Below, one piece after another: positions 12,675-19,887 of a stretch of 19,887 bases of DNA (positions are counted from its first letter, which is position 1; each line of letters begins with the position of its first letter). The position numbers were made by a program, and so were the translations under genes. The notes below the pieces were generated by a model. It ran no database searches, was not told the origin of the DNA, and worked only from the letters and a program-made list of their open reading frames with translations. The stretch is from CAZPMT01 sp964587655 (GTDB lineage Bacteria > Hydrogenedentota > Hydrogenedentia > Hydrogenedentales > SLHB01), in assembly GCA_964587655.1 (NCBI GenBank), contig CAZPMT010000105.1, positions 1 to 19,887 of the forward strand, written 5' to 3'.

Positions 12675-15473
12675 TCACTTGGGTGGGACGGCAAGCTTGG
12701 CGTAGGTGTTGGGATCGAGGGCTTGAAAGAGGGTCCAGACGCACGGATTCGAGTAGTAGTTGATGCCCCACTTGATGCCGCCGGTGTTGCGGTCGAGACA
12801 CCAAGGGATGTTCCAGGGCGTGCGCTGGTGCAAGAGGATGTTCGCGTAGCTGTCGATGAACAGCCGCATGGCGTCTTCCTTGCGTCCGGCGAACGCGGCC
12901 ATCGCGCAGAAGTTCCACACTTCTCCAATCGTGATCACCGCGGAATGGTCCGGGAACGTTTCATCGGGCGCACCGTCGGGCCGCACCCCGTTCACTGCGC
13001 CGTACTTCGTCGCGGCCACGTTGCGCCGGAACACCGTGTCCACCGTGGAGAGGATGGTGGCGGGCGGCACGATGTCGCCGAGGCCGGTGACGTACGCGAA
13101 CCATTGTCCGCACAACCCATTGGTCAGGCACGTGTCGCTCATGCGGTTACGTTCGGGATCGTTGTAGAGCCGGTAGAACGAGCCGGTCCAGAGTTTCTGG
13201 TAAAACGAATTGGACCCGGTCTGAAACCACTTCCGCATTTCGTCGGCGAAGGCCGCATCGCCTTTCTTCTTCGCCATTTCCTCGCCGGCACGCAGGGCCG
13301 CGAGCCATATGCTGCCGGTGTACGCGCTGGTCCCCCACCAGGGCCAAATGTCGTAGTACTGGTTGGCCGGGAAACCGGTTTCGCTGCCGGGATCTTCATT
13401 CACGACGCAATCCTTGTCCTTGTCGAGCGTCATCGCAAAACGAAGCGCGGCCTGACAGCGCGGGTACATCTCGTCCAAGTACTTGTCGTCCTTCCAAAGG
13501 ACGTAGTTGCGCCACGTCACCAGCACGAATTCAGGCGACACGATCGGATGTTGCACGTGGTAGTACGGCGACCGCGATCCCATCGGCGAACCGAATCCGA
13601 ACGGGATCTCGCCGGCGGGCGTCTGGGCGGCGGCAACGGATCGCATCGTGGCCCGCTCGCATTCCGGGAACATCAGCGCCAGCGGGAAGCTGCCGTTGAA
13701 ACGGCAGACAAACGTCTCGGTGATCGGACATCCGGTGAATGATTCGCTCTGAAAGAACCGCCCATCGTCCATCCACCACGAGTTCCGCGCCATGACGTAC
13801 AGCCCGTTGATCACCGCGTCCTTGAGCAGCGGCGGCGTGCTCGGGCTTGCGTAGATCAACTCCTGCCAAGCGGTGATCTTCTTCTCAATCTCGGCGGCGC
13901 GCGGAAGGACGGCTTCGAGCACGCTCGCGGCGTCCCCGTGCTTCATCGCATATCGATGCCGAAGCTGTTCTCCGTCGCTTGACGTCCAACTCGGGAAATT
14001 CCATGCAAGTCCCAGGGTCACCTCGACCGTCTCGTTCGGTCCCAGCGTCCTGACGGCGCGTGTGCGTATCACGCCGTCTTCCTCGGGATCGTTCTTGATC
14101 GACCACTTGGGATCGCCCATCGCCCCGACGGCGTACGAGCCGTTCGGAAGTTTGATCTGGCTCCCGTTGGCATTCGTCTGGACGATCGGCGCCGCGGGCT
14201 TCGCGTCCAGCGGGACCCACTCATTATTCAGCATTGCCGCGTGGGCGTTCGGCCAGGTCCCGACAATGCAATCGTCGGGAAGTCCCGCCGAGGCCAACAC
14301 CTGCCCGGTCCGGATGTTCTCGACGATTGCCGCCTTCAGTTCCTGATCAAACTCTCCACGCTGATCCTCGGCCTGCGACGGTCCGCCGACGTCCGCGTTG
14401 ACCGCGAGCCCGAAACGGAGATCGCGCAACGTTTCATTCGACACGTTAAGCACCGTGAACACGAGCGCCAAACAGTTGGATCCCGCGCCGGCCACGCGAA
14501 GCCGCACCTCGAGCTTGCCGTCCTTGGTGCGCGTGGGCAGGGCGACGCCCTTGAGGCCGTAACCGCCTTTGAGACCGCGGCCACAGTTTGTCAAGCCCCG
14601 ACAAACTGTTGCGTGCTTGTCTCCATAACTCAGATTCCAGAACAGTTGCCCGATATTCGGCGCGCCGCCGAACACACCGGACTGGCGACGGTGCGTTTCC
14701 CAATCGAACCCTCCGAGATCATCCACTAGAAAGTCCTTCACGTCCCCGAAGGCATACGATCTTCCTTCCGGCACGGCGGCGTCGGCAAGCGAGTCAAGCG
14801 ATACAGCGATGTTCTTGAGTTGCTCGGCCATCTCAATCCGATTCTGGGCAAACACCAAGGTTGGGGCCGGCTTCCATGATTTGCCGGGGGCCAGTTCGTC
14901 GCGCCGCCAGCCCAATACGGTCTCGACGTTGCCACGCGACTTCGTTGGCGCGGCGCCGGTGCTCTGCCACTGCAAGCCGATCTCGACGGCCTTTGCGTTC
15001 GGGCTCCGGTTGATTACCACGAAACGAAACAGCGCGGCGGGCAGTCCGGAGAGGTCATAATCGTGCGGGACAAACGGCGCGAACGCGCGAAGATAAACCG
15101 CATCGTCGCCGAAGCTTGCGCCAAAGTCCACATCGGCCGCGGGATAGTGTCCCCAGAAACGCAACGTCCCGGGTACCTTAGCTCCCGGCAATAGATCCAG
15201 ACGCTTGTCGCCGACCTGAATCCTCAGCCCGCATGCCGCGGGGGCCTGCTGCGGTTTCAGCCAATTGTTTTGCGCGGTGCTCTCACCGAAAGTTGCGCCG
15301 GCCGTGAAGTCCACGAATCCCGTGCCCAGCGCGCCCAGCGGCATCGCGCTCGACGCCTGGCCGCCGGTATACCACACGCCCGCCGCCGGAAAGTTGTACC
15401 CGGGCGCGGCGAACGTCTCCGTCTGTAGTTGCGAAACGTTGAAAAGCAACATTAATGCAGGGATGCAGAGCAT
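12675..15473 (-). CDS. Secreted GH116-like beta-glycosidase
   Basis: The 932-residue product starts at ATG 15473; a TTG two codons upstream (15479) with GGAG 5 nt away is an alternative. A short hydrophobic N-terminus ending near T-F-A-A suggests export. The N-terminal beta domain has PLGALGTGFVDF, the GH116 glycine signature. The C-terminal (alpha/alpha)6 domain has GCPITETF, whose E586 is a likely nucleophile, and QYYDIW, whose D708 is a likely acid/base. Their 122-residue spacing is near that of SSO1353. GH116 enzymes cleave beta-glucosides or beta-xylosides, including glucosylceramide. A 27-bp palindrome is embedded in frame at residues 289-297. It heads a likely operon with two URO-D proteins and the PPTase. 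Confidence 0.85.
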   Translation of the reverse strand: MLCIPALMLLFNVSQLQTETFAAPGYNFPAAGVWYTGGQASSAMPLGALGTGFVDFTAGATFGESTAQNNWLKPQQAPAACGLRIQVGDKRLDLLPGAKVPGTLRFWGHYPAADVDFGASFGDDAVYLRAFAPFVPHDYDLSGLPAALFRFVVINRSPNAKAVEIGLQWQSTGAAPTKSRGNVETVLGWRRDELAPGKSWKPAPTLVFAQNRIEMAEQLKNIAVSLDSLADAAVPEGRSYAFGDVKDFLVDDLGGFDWETHRRQSGVFGGAPNIGQLFWNLSYGDKHATVCRGLTNCGRGLKGGYGLKGVALPTRTKDGKLEVRLRVAGAGSNCLALVFTVLNVSNETLRDLRFGLAVNADVGGPSQAEDQRGEFDQELKAAIVENIRTGQVLASAGLPDDCIVGTWPNAHAAMLNNEWVPLDAKPAAPIVQTNANGSQIKLPNGSYAVGAMGDPKWSIKNDPEEDGVIRTRAVRTLGPNETVEVTLGLAWNFPSWTSSDGEQLRHRYAMKHGDAASVLEAVLPRAAEIEKKITAWQELIYASPSTPPLLKDAVINGLYVMARNSWWMDDGRFFQSESFTGCPITETFVCRFNGSFPLALMFPECERATMRSVAAAQTPAGEIPFGFGSPMGSRSPYYHVQHPIVSPEFVLVTWRNYVLWKDDKYLDEMYPRCQAALRFAMTLDKDKDCVVNEDPGSETGFPANQYYDIWPWWGTSAYTGSIWLAALRAGEEMAKKKGDAAFADEMRKWFQTGSNSFYQKLWTGSFYRLYNDPERNRMSDTCLTNGLCGQWFAYVTGLGDIVPPATILSTVDTVFRRNVAATKYGAVNGVRPDGAPDETFPDHSAVITIGEVWNFCAMAAFAGRKEDAMRLFIDSYANILLHQRTPWNIPWCLDRNTGGIKWGINYYSNPCVWTLFQALDPNTYAKLAVPPK
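14583..14609. repeat. 27-bp palindrome inside the GH116 coding region
   Basis: The arms ACAGTTTGTC and GACAAACTGT are perfect inverted repeats around a 7-nt spacer (AAGCCCC). The element is exactly nine codons and keeps the reading frame, encoding TVCRGLTNC. The same arms and spacer length recur at 15495-15521 upstream of this gene. It may be an inserted small palindromic element or an intragenic protein-binding site. Confidence 0.8.
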
Positions 15474-15494
15474 GGCCAATGTTTCTCCGTCATC

Positions 15495-15521
15495 ACAGTT
15501 TGTCGCCGTTCGACAAACTGT
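15495..15521. repeat. 27-bp palindrome upstream of the GH116 start
   Basis: The arms ACAGTTTGTC and GACAAACTGT flank a 7-nt spacer (GCCGTTC). Symmetry extends further here, to 12 bp per arm. It lies 22 nt before the ATG of the GH116-like gene, just outside its ribosome binding region, and is the twin of the element at 14583-14609, 912 bp away centre to centre. As RNA it would form a stable hairpin in the 5' leader. Confidence 0.8.
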
Positions 15522-15607
15522 GGTTCCACCACGTCGCGCGCGGAACGGCCCTCCAAAGCATAAACTCCCCCGGCGCGATTCGCAACAGGACGAGCCGGCA
15601 ACGCAAC

Positions 15608-15691
<84 letters not shown>

Positions 15692-15763
15692 CCGTTCTGA
15701 TATCTTCTCACAGCCTCTGGGGACAATGAGATGAGGGGGATGGCAGAGATGGAAAGATGCGAA

Positions 15764-15797
15764 ACCGGGCCGCTGGTCTCTCGACCGGCGGCCCGGT
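15764..15797 (-). terminator. Hairpin terminator after the Ig-repeat surface protein gene
   Basis: On the - strand, 24 nt after the stop at 15822, arms ACCGGGCCGC and GCGGCCCGGT pair. A wobble pair and an inner GGTC/GACC stem extend this to about 15 bp with a 4-nt loop. The following bases (TTTCGCATCTTTCC) are T-rich but not a perfect T-run, so termination strength is uncertain. The position directly after the stop codon supports the call. Confidence 0.65.
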
Positions 15798-15821
15798 ATA
15801 CGGGTGTGGACAATCCAGCGT

Positions 15822-18752
15822 TTACTTCTTCCTCTTGATGGCGCGGAGGCCAGTGAGCGCGCAGCCCACAGCCAACAGGCCAAGCGATAGCGCGCTGGCA
15901 ACCGGCACGCCGGGCGTGACGGTAAATGCTTCGCTCTCCCCTCCGGAAGGACCGAGGTCGCAGTTCCCTGCCGCATCGCAGCCGGTCCCTGCGTCAATGG
16001 TAATGGCGAGTGTGCCGTCTTCTCCCGTTATGTTGACGATAGTGATGGTCCTCGTCATCTCGCCGGCCTTGCCCCCGGAGACGATGATCTCGCCGGTAGC
16101 GTCGCCTGTGGCGATCAGGTGTACGTTACCAGACGCCAGGGTCACCACGTCGACGTCGTTATACGTCACCAGATATTCCACCGGACCCTCTGAGGTCGCG
16201 GCGGGCGTCGGCGCGCCAATGCTGACCGTCGGTCGCACCGTGTCGCGCGTCCAGCTTAGTTGACTTGCGGCGGTGTTGCCGTTGCCGGCCTCGTCGTGCG
16301 CCACATCCGCGGCAATATCCGCGGTCACCTCGCCATCAGCGATCGGATTGAGGTTGATATGGTATTCCTGGTCCGAGATCTTGGCCCAGTCAGTCTTGGT
16401 GGCGTTGCTGACAGCGACGTCCTCTTCAACGAACTCCAAGACGTCCTCGGTAAAGGTTACAACCACGGGTATCGACGAACTGTTGGTCGGATTCGGTGTG
16501 GTCGAGGTCAACGAGACCCCAGGCCGGGTCTTGTCGATGGTGTAGACCTGGCCCGACGAGTAATTGCCGTTGCCGGCGCCCGGCCCGCCCAGTTGATCCC
16601 CATTGGTGTCGAAGATGGTACCTCGATCAACCACGTCCAGCCGAAGCGTGCCATCGCCGGACCCCGTATTCACCGTGACCGTCCGCGTGTAACCGCTTCC
16701 CGCCACGCCGGTGATCGACTGGCCGGTTATTCCGCCGGTCACGTGCAGCGCAAAGTCGGCGACAGCAACCGGGTTGACACCGAGGCTAAACACCACATCG
16801 AACTGAACCGAGCCTGCATTCGTGGGCGACGCGCCGGACATCAGCACGCCCATGACGGTCGTGGGAGCGGACGTGTCCACCCTGAGAGGCGCGGAGCCCA
16901 TGGCCGTGTTGCCGGCGGTATCCGTGGCAGTCGCGCTCACGGTATAGTCGGTCGGAGGCAGGCCGGTGAGCGCGAAAGTGACTTGTGCATCCCACGACGT
17001 GCCGGCTACGTTCGCAGCGTAGGTGTGCCCGCCTACCGTCACCTGAACACCGGCGACGGCCAGGTTGTCGTCTACCGTGCCGGTCAGAAGCGGCGTCGTG
17101 TCATTCACCGTACCCAGCGCGTTCACGGCCACCGTCGGCGCCGTGTTGTCCACATTGAATGTCGTGCTCGGACCCGCACCTGGGGCGGTGTTGCCGGCAT
17201 TGTCCGAGGCCGTCCCTGAGGCAATAGTGATGCCGAGCGTACCCGTGCCCGTGGTAGGGTCAATGGTCACGGTACGCGTCGTATTCCCCGAGCCGGTAAC
17301 GTCCGCCGTACCGGTGGCGTCGCCCGTGGTATTCAGCGTGACATTGCCGTTTGCCAGCGTGACCGAATCCGCACCGCCGTAGGTTACCGTATAGGTCACC
17401 GGACCGTTCTTCGTCACCGAGGGCGATGGCGCACTTATCTCCACGGTCGGCGCCGTTGTGTCGATCTCGATGTCCTTGTTGAAGCCCAGCGACTCCTCAT
17501 CACCCGGAGCGGCCAGCGCAAGCGTCGCATCGGTGAGTACGGCATCCTGAATGGCGCCGCCGTTAAGAGCCAGCGCGCCGGTACCGACGTAGTCCAAGTC
17601 GGAAGACGTATCCCCCGCCTGGACCGTGTAACTGAACACCAGCGTATTCGTCCCGGAGCCGCCGCTTAACGACGCCACGCGGTCCGGGGTACCCGTCTCA
17701 AGGGTCAACGTAGGTGGCCCACCCGCCACGTTGACCAATTCACTAAACACCACTTGGATGTCAATGTCTTCACCCGCCTTGAAGCTCCCATCGGCGTGAA
17801 GGCTGGTCACGTTCGACACAGTCGGGGGATCGATGTCGTACGTTACCACGTTGTCTACGTTGGTCGACGCCCCGTTAAGATTGCCAGCAAGGTCCGTGCA
17901 CACGTTCGAAGGAACGGAGACAACGACCGTGCCGGTCGAGGCCATACCCGTCACAGCCACGTTGAAATCAGTCGAGCCAGAGGGGTTATTAGGAGGGGTT
18001 ACCGTCGCAACCAAAGTGCCCCCGGCCGTGCTCCCGGTAAAATCCACGTCGCTGTCCGTAAAGTCTTTGACTTTTTCGTCAAATGTCACCGCGAAGTTGA
18101 TGGTCGATCCTTTCGTCGGGTCGTTCTGTCCCCCGGCCTGGGTGACCGAAAAAGCGCTGGGAGCCGTACCCAAGCTCGCACAGCTTCCGCTGTTAGGTGT
18201 CGTGATGACGTTGCCAGCGACATCCTGAACGCCTGGTGCGGACACGCCTACCGTTTGTCCACCCCGCATCTCCCCCGAGGACCACCCGAGCGTGTACGGC
18301 CCGGTTCCGACGACGCTCGTCGGGTTCGCCGCCAGGGTTCCCATCCCCGTCCCGGAGAGAGTGTAATTCGTCAACGTCGTTGCGCTTGATCCGAGCATCG
18401 GCTCGCTGAATGTCACGTCGATTTCATTGCCCGGATTGGCCACTATGCCTGTCATCGTGGGGGGGGCCGTGTCCAGGGAACCTCCTAGTGTTGAAGTGTT
18501 CTGCCCCGAAGCCTTACCCATCACGGAAACGTTGTCGACGGAGTAGGTACTACTGTTGCTGGCCGTGAGCGTTACTGTCGTACCCGCGCCACTCGTGATA
18601 TTTCCCGTCCAAGTGTTAACGCTATTTAGCGTACCACCATTGACGCCACCGACAGCAATTGTGCACGATCCTGAGGTCCGAGCCGTCATACTAAACGACA
18701 CGCTATAGCTCCTGCCGTTGACCAATGGGTAAGCAAGAGTGCTCGTTAGCAC
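15822..18752 (-). CDS. Secreted Ig-repeat protein with C-terminal sorting tail (3' part after amber codon)
   Basis: The 976 residues shown begin at a GTG with no good ribosome binding site. The frame is the same as that of the upstream fragment and runs open to the amber codon at 18777-18779, so this is the body of one broken gene. Residues 1-85 are the rest of a carbohydrate-binding-like module. About eight Ig-like domains follow (97-195, 197-312, 310-436, 436-541, 540-632, 632-745, 745-842, 842-945). The 436-541 and 842-945 domains are alike, sharing VTLA-x-GNV and TGDATG. The tail (947-976) is GVPVAS, a hydrophobic helix and RAIKRKK, as in exosortase-type sorting signals. Without a signal peptide of its own, this part could be exported only by read-through. 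Confidence 0.8.
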   Translation of the reverse strand: MLTSTLAYPLVNGRSYSVSFSMTARTSGSCTIAVGGVNGGTLNSVNTWTGNITSGAGTTVTLTASNSSTYSVDNVSVMGKASGQNTSTLGGSLDTAPPTMTGIVANPGNEIDVTFSEPMLGSSATTLTNYTLSGTGMGTLAANPTSVVGTGPYTLGWSSGEMRGGQTVGVSAPGVQDVAGNVITTPNSGSCASLGTAPSAFSVTQAGGQNDPTKGSTINFAVTFDEKVKDFTDSDVDFTGSTAGGTLVATVTPPNNPSGSTDFNVAVTGMASTGTVVVSVPSNVCTDLAGNLNGASTNVDNVVTYDIDPPTVSNVTSLHADGSFKAGEDIDIQVVFSELVNVAGGPPTLTLETGTPDRVASLSGGSGTNTLVFSYTVQAGDTSSDLDYVGTGALALNGGAIQDAVLTDATLALAAPGDEESLGFNKDIEIDTTAPTVEISAPSPSVTKNGPVTYTVTYGGADSVTLANGNVTLNTTGDATGTADVTGSGNTTRTVTIDPTTGTGTLGITIASGTASDNAGNTAPGAGPSTTFNVDNTAPTVAVNALGTVNDTTPLLTGTVDDNLAVAGVQVTVGGHTYAANVAGTSWDAQVTFALTGLPPTDYTVSATATDTAGNTAMGSAPLRVDTSAPTTVMGVLMSGASPTNAGSVQFDVVFSLGVNPVAVADFALHVTGGITGQSITGVAGSGYTRTVTVNTGSGDGTLRLDVVDRGTIFDTNGDQLGGPGAGNGNYSSGQVYTIDKTRPGVSLTSTTPNPTNSSSIPVVVTFTEDVLEFVEEDVAVSNATKTDWAKISDQEYHINLNPIADGEVTADIAADVAHDEAGNGNTAASQLSWTRDTVRPTVSIGAPTPAATSEGPVEYLVTYNDVDVVTLASGNVHLIATGDATGEIIVSGGKAGEMTRTITIVNITGEDGTLAITIDAGTGCDAAGNCDLGPSGGESEAFTVTPGVPVASALSLGLLAVGCALTGLRAIKRKK

Positions 18753-18776
18753 AGGGCCGCCGTTGCTACCGGCCCT

Positions 18777-19250
18777 CTAAGCCACACCCGAGCCGAGCAC
18801 CAGTTCCCATCTAGTTGGCAACCAGCCAATCCAACTCGTGACCGCGCTGTCGGGAAAACCGCCGTCGATGATGTGTTGAACGTCATTGACGGAGATTGCG
18901 GTAACCATGATGACCGCCGTCGCGGTATTCAAGAGGGAACCCACGTCCGCCACAATGTCCCATTCAATATGCTTGTTAATCCCTGTGGCAACCCCTGAGA
19001 GATCGCCGATTGCCGTCGACACGCTCTGCGGGAACGTCGCCCCGTTGTCTGTCGACAGGCTTGCCGTCACGTTGCAGCTCCCTGCGGTAGTCGCAAGGTC
19101 GTAATAGATGTCCACTTTCGTCTTGGTGGTCCCGTCCGGGCCCTGCGTAAACGAGACGTTCGAAACCGTCACCTGAGCCCATGCGGGGACCGATGCCGCC
19201 GCTACAAGAATGATCGCTGTAAGTATCATCCACCTGTACATGACTTTCAT
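18777..19250 (-). CDS. 5' part of the amber-interrupted secreted Ig-repeat protein
   Basis: These 157 residues start at ATG 19250, with AAGGAG about 8 nt upstream; an open frame to 19316 adds 22 residues without support. Residues 1-25 are a clear signal peptide (hydrophobic core ILTAIILVAAA, cleavage near AWA-Q). Residues about 26-120 are an Ig-like domain with VDIYYDLATTAGSCNV and an S-x-D-x-G-A-T-F segment, typical of secreted proteins in environmental bacteria. Residues about 125-157 (DGGFPDSAVTSW, WELVLGSGVA) are the first half of a carbohydrate-binding-like module that continues, in the same frame, after the TAG at 18777-18779. Read through, the protein would be 1142 residues with the stop at position 158. 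Confidence 0.8.
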   Translation of the reverse strand: MKVMYRWMILTAIILVAAASVPAWAQVTVSNVSFTQGPDGTTKTKVDIYYDLATTAGSCNVTASLSTDNGATFPQSVSTAIGDLSGVATGINKHIEWDIVADVGSLLNTATAVIMVTAISVNDVQHIIDGGFPDSAVTSWIGWLPTRWELVLGSGVA

Positions 19251-19887
19251 GACCCTGTCTCCTTTTCTGCGCTTATCGCTACATATTCCCAAATCAACGT
19301 TAGACTGCAGTCGCACTAACCTTCAAAAATGACCGCCGGAGGAGAGAACCGATGAAGGATCCCCTCCATTGCAACCAGATCCAGCCAACAATATCCATAC
19401 TCGTGTTACGCGCTACCGGAAACCGCAGCGCGACTGCGCCAGACGCCGGCAATAATAGCGTTGGGAACGTGACACTCGCCCTCGCCACAAGGCATTTCTG
19501 CCGCGTGTGTTTGATTGTGACGTTGCTGCAATTTGACGAAGAAGACGAGGGAGCGTTGATTTCGCTGGTCTTCACGTTCGGAATGAAGGTTTGGAAGTCC
19601 ATCCCCTTACTCACCTACCGCGTTTGCGGGATTGCGACCTCACCCGGCTTACAGTATCAAATGCGCCCCGATGAATACTGCAATAAGGTATGTTAGCACA
19701 GCGCATGCGCAAAAGCAAGCTTTTTCTAGTTTCCTCTGTAGTTCCCTTATAATCGCTTGCGGAGTCTTCCGCAAAACGTACAAAGACGAATTCAAACTCT
19801 CTCGGCGCAAGTGGCTGACACGACACCTCGTGCCGCCCAGATGATCCCACAGGGCAACACGGACATCCCCAAGATGCAGATATAATA
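19251..19887. other. Intergenic region without a supported gene
   Basis: About 640 nt, with lower GC than the genes around it. Open frames on both strands (for example 19300-19614 on the - strand, 19352-19696 on the + strand) resemble no family I know, and their codon use is not convincingly coding. A TATAAT hexamer lies at 19748-19753 on the + strand without a good -35 box. A 7-bp hairpin TTGCGGA/TCCGCAA follows at 19757-19774. It probably holds the promoter of the surface-protein gene and the upstream part of a gene beyond the window, but neither can be pinned down. Confidence 0.5.

Noticed and set aside
12723..13742. A 339-codon + strand open frame opposite the GH116-like gene
   Set aside because: It overlaps the catalytic domain of the glycosidase and has no recognisable motif.
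18777..18779. TAG read as pyrrolysine
   Set aside because: TAG ends several essential genes here, the protein is an Ig-repeat surface protein rather than a methylamine methyltransferase, and no Pyl machinery is in the window.
19300..19614. A 104-codon - strand open frame upstream of the surface-protein gene
   Set aside because: It lacks a convincing ribosome binding site, its codon use becomes irregular after the first ~25 codons, and it resembles no family; kept only as a remote possibility.

Overview
The window looks like a moderately GC-rich chromosome fragment from an uncultured or environmental bacterium. The mix of secreted multi-Ig proteins with an exosortase-like C-terminal tail, a GH116-type glycosidase and several URO-D-fold proteins recalls Hydrogenedentota or PVC-type heterotrophs. 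That placement is an inference from gene content and is weak; no phylogeny could be run.

Layout. Positions 1-2725 (+ strand) are a translation/transcription core: the 3' end of tuf, rpmG, tRNA-Trp(CCA), secE, nusG, rplK and rplA. The usual rplJ-rplL does not follow rplA. Instead metK (2811-4010) lies 85 nt downstream, followed by a membrane-anchored protein of unknown function (4064-5167), a SWIM/SNF2 helicase (5356-7800) and an MsbA-like ABC exporter (7882-9849). A 163-nt rplK-rplA intergenic region holds two hairpins. The second resembles the ribosomal protein L1 binding site and abuts the rplA Shine-Dalgarno sequence, so it is a candidate autoregulatory element.

From 9853 to 15473 (- strand) an apparent operon reads GH116-like secreted glycosidase -> URO-D-family protein -> second URO-D-family protein -> Sfp-type phosphopantetheinyl transferase. 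The last three genes are packed within 9 nt of each other or overlap. The glycosidase gene carries the same 27-bp palindrome, ACAGTTTGTC-N7-GACAAACTGT, twice: once just upstream of its start and once in frame inside the coding region. This is either a small repetitive element or a pair of operators.

From 15480 to 15821 there is no gene. The stretch contains the upstream palindrome, a pair of inverted 27-bp REP-like repeats, and a strong hairpin terminator serving the next - strand gene. That gene (19250-15822, - strand) encodes a large secreted protein with a signal peptide, a split carbohydrate-binding-like module, about eight Ig-like domains and a C-terminal sorting tail. It is broken by one in-frame amber codon (18777-18779). 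The last ~640 nt (19251-19887) hold no gene I can support.

The strongest items for follow-up are the L1-like leader between rplK and rplA, the duplicated palindrome in the GH116 gene, the GH116/URO-D/URO-D/PPTase cluster, and the amber-interrupted surface protein.
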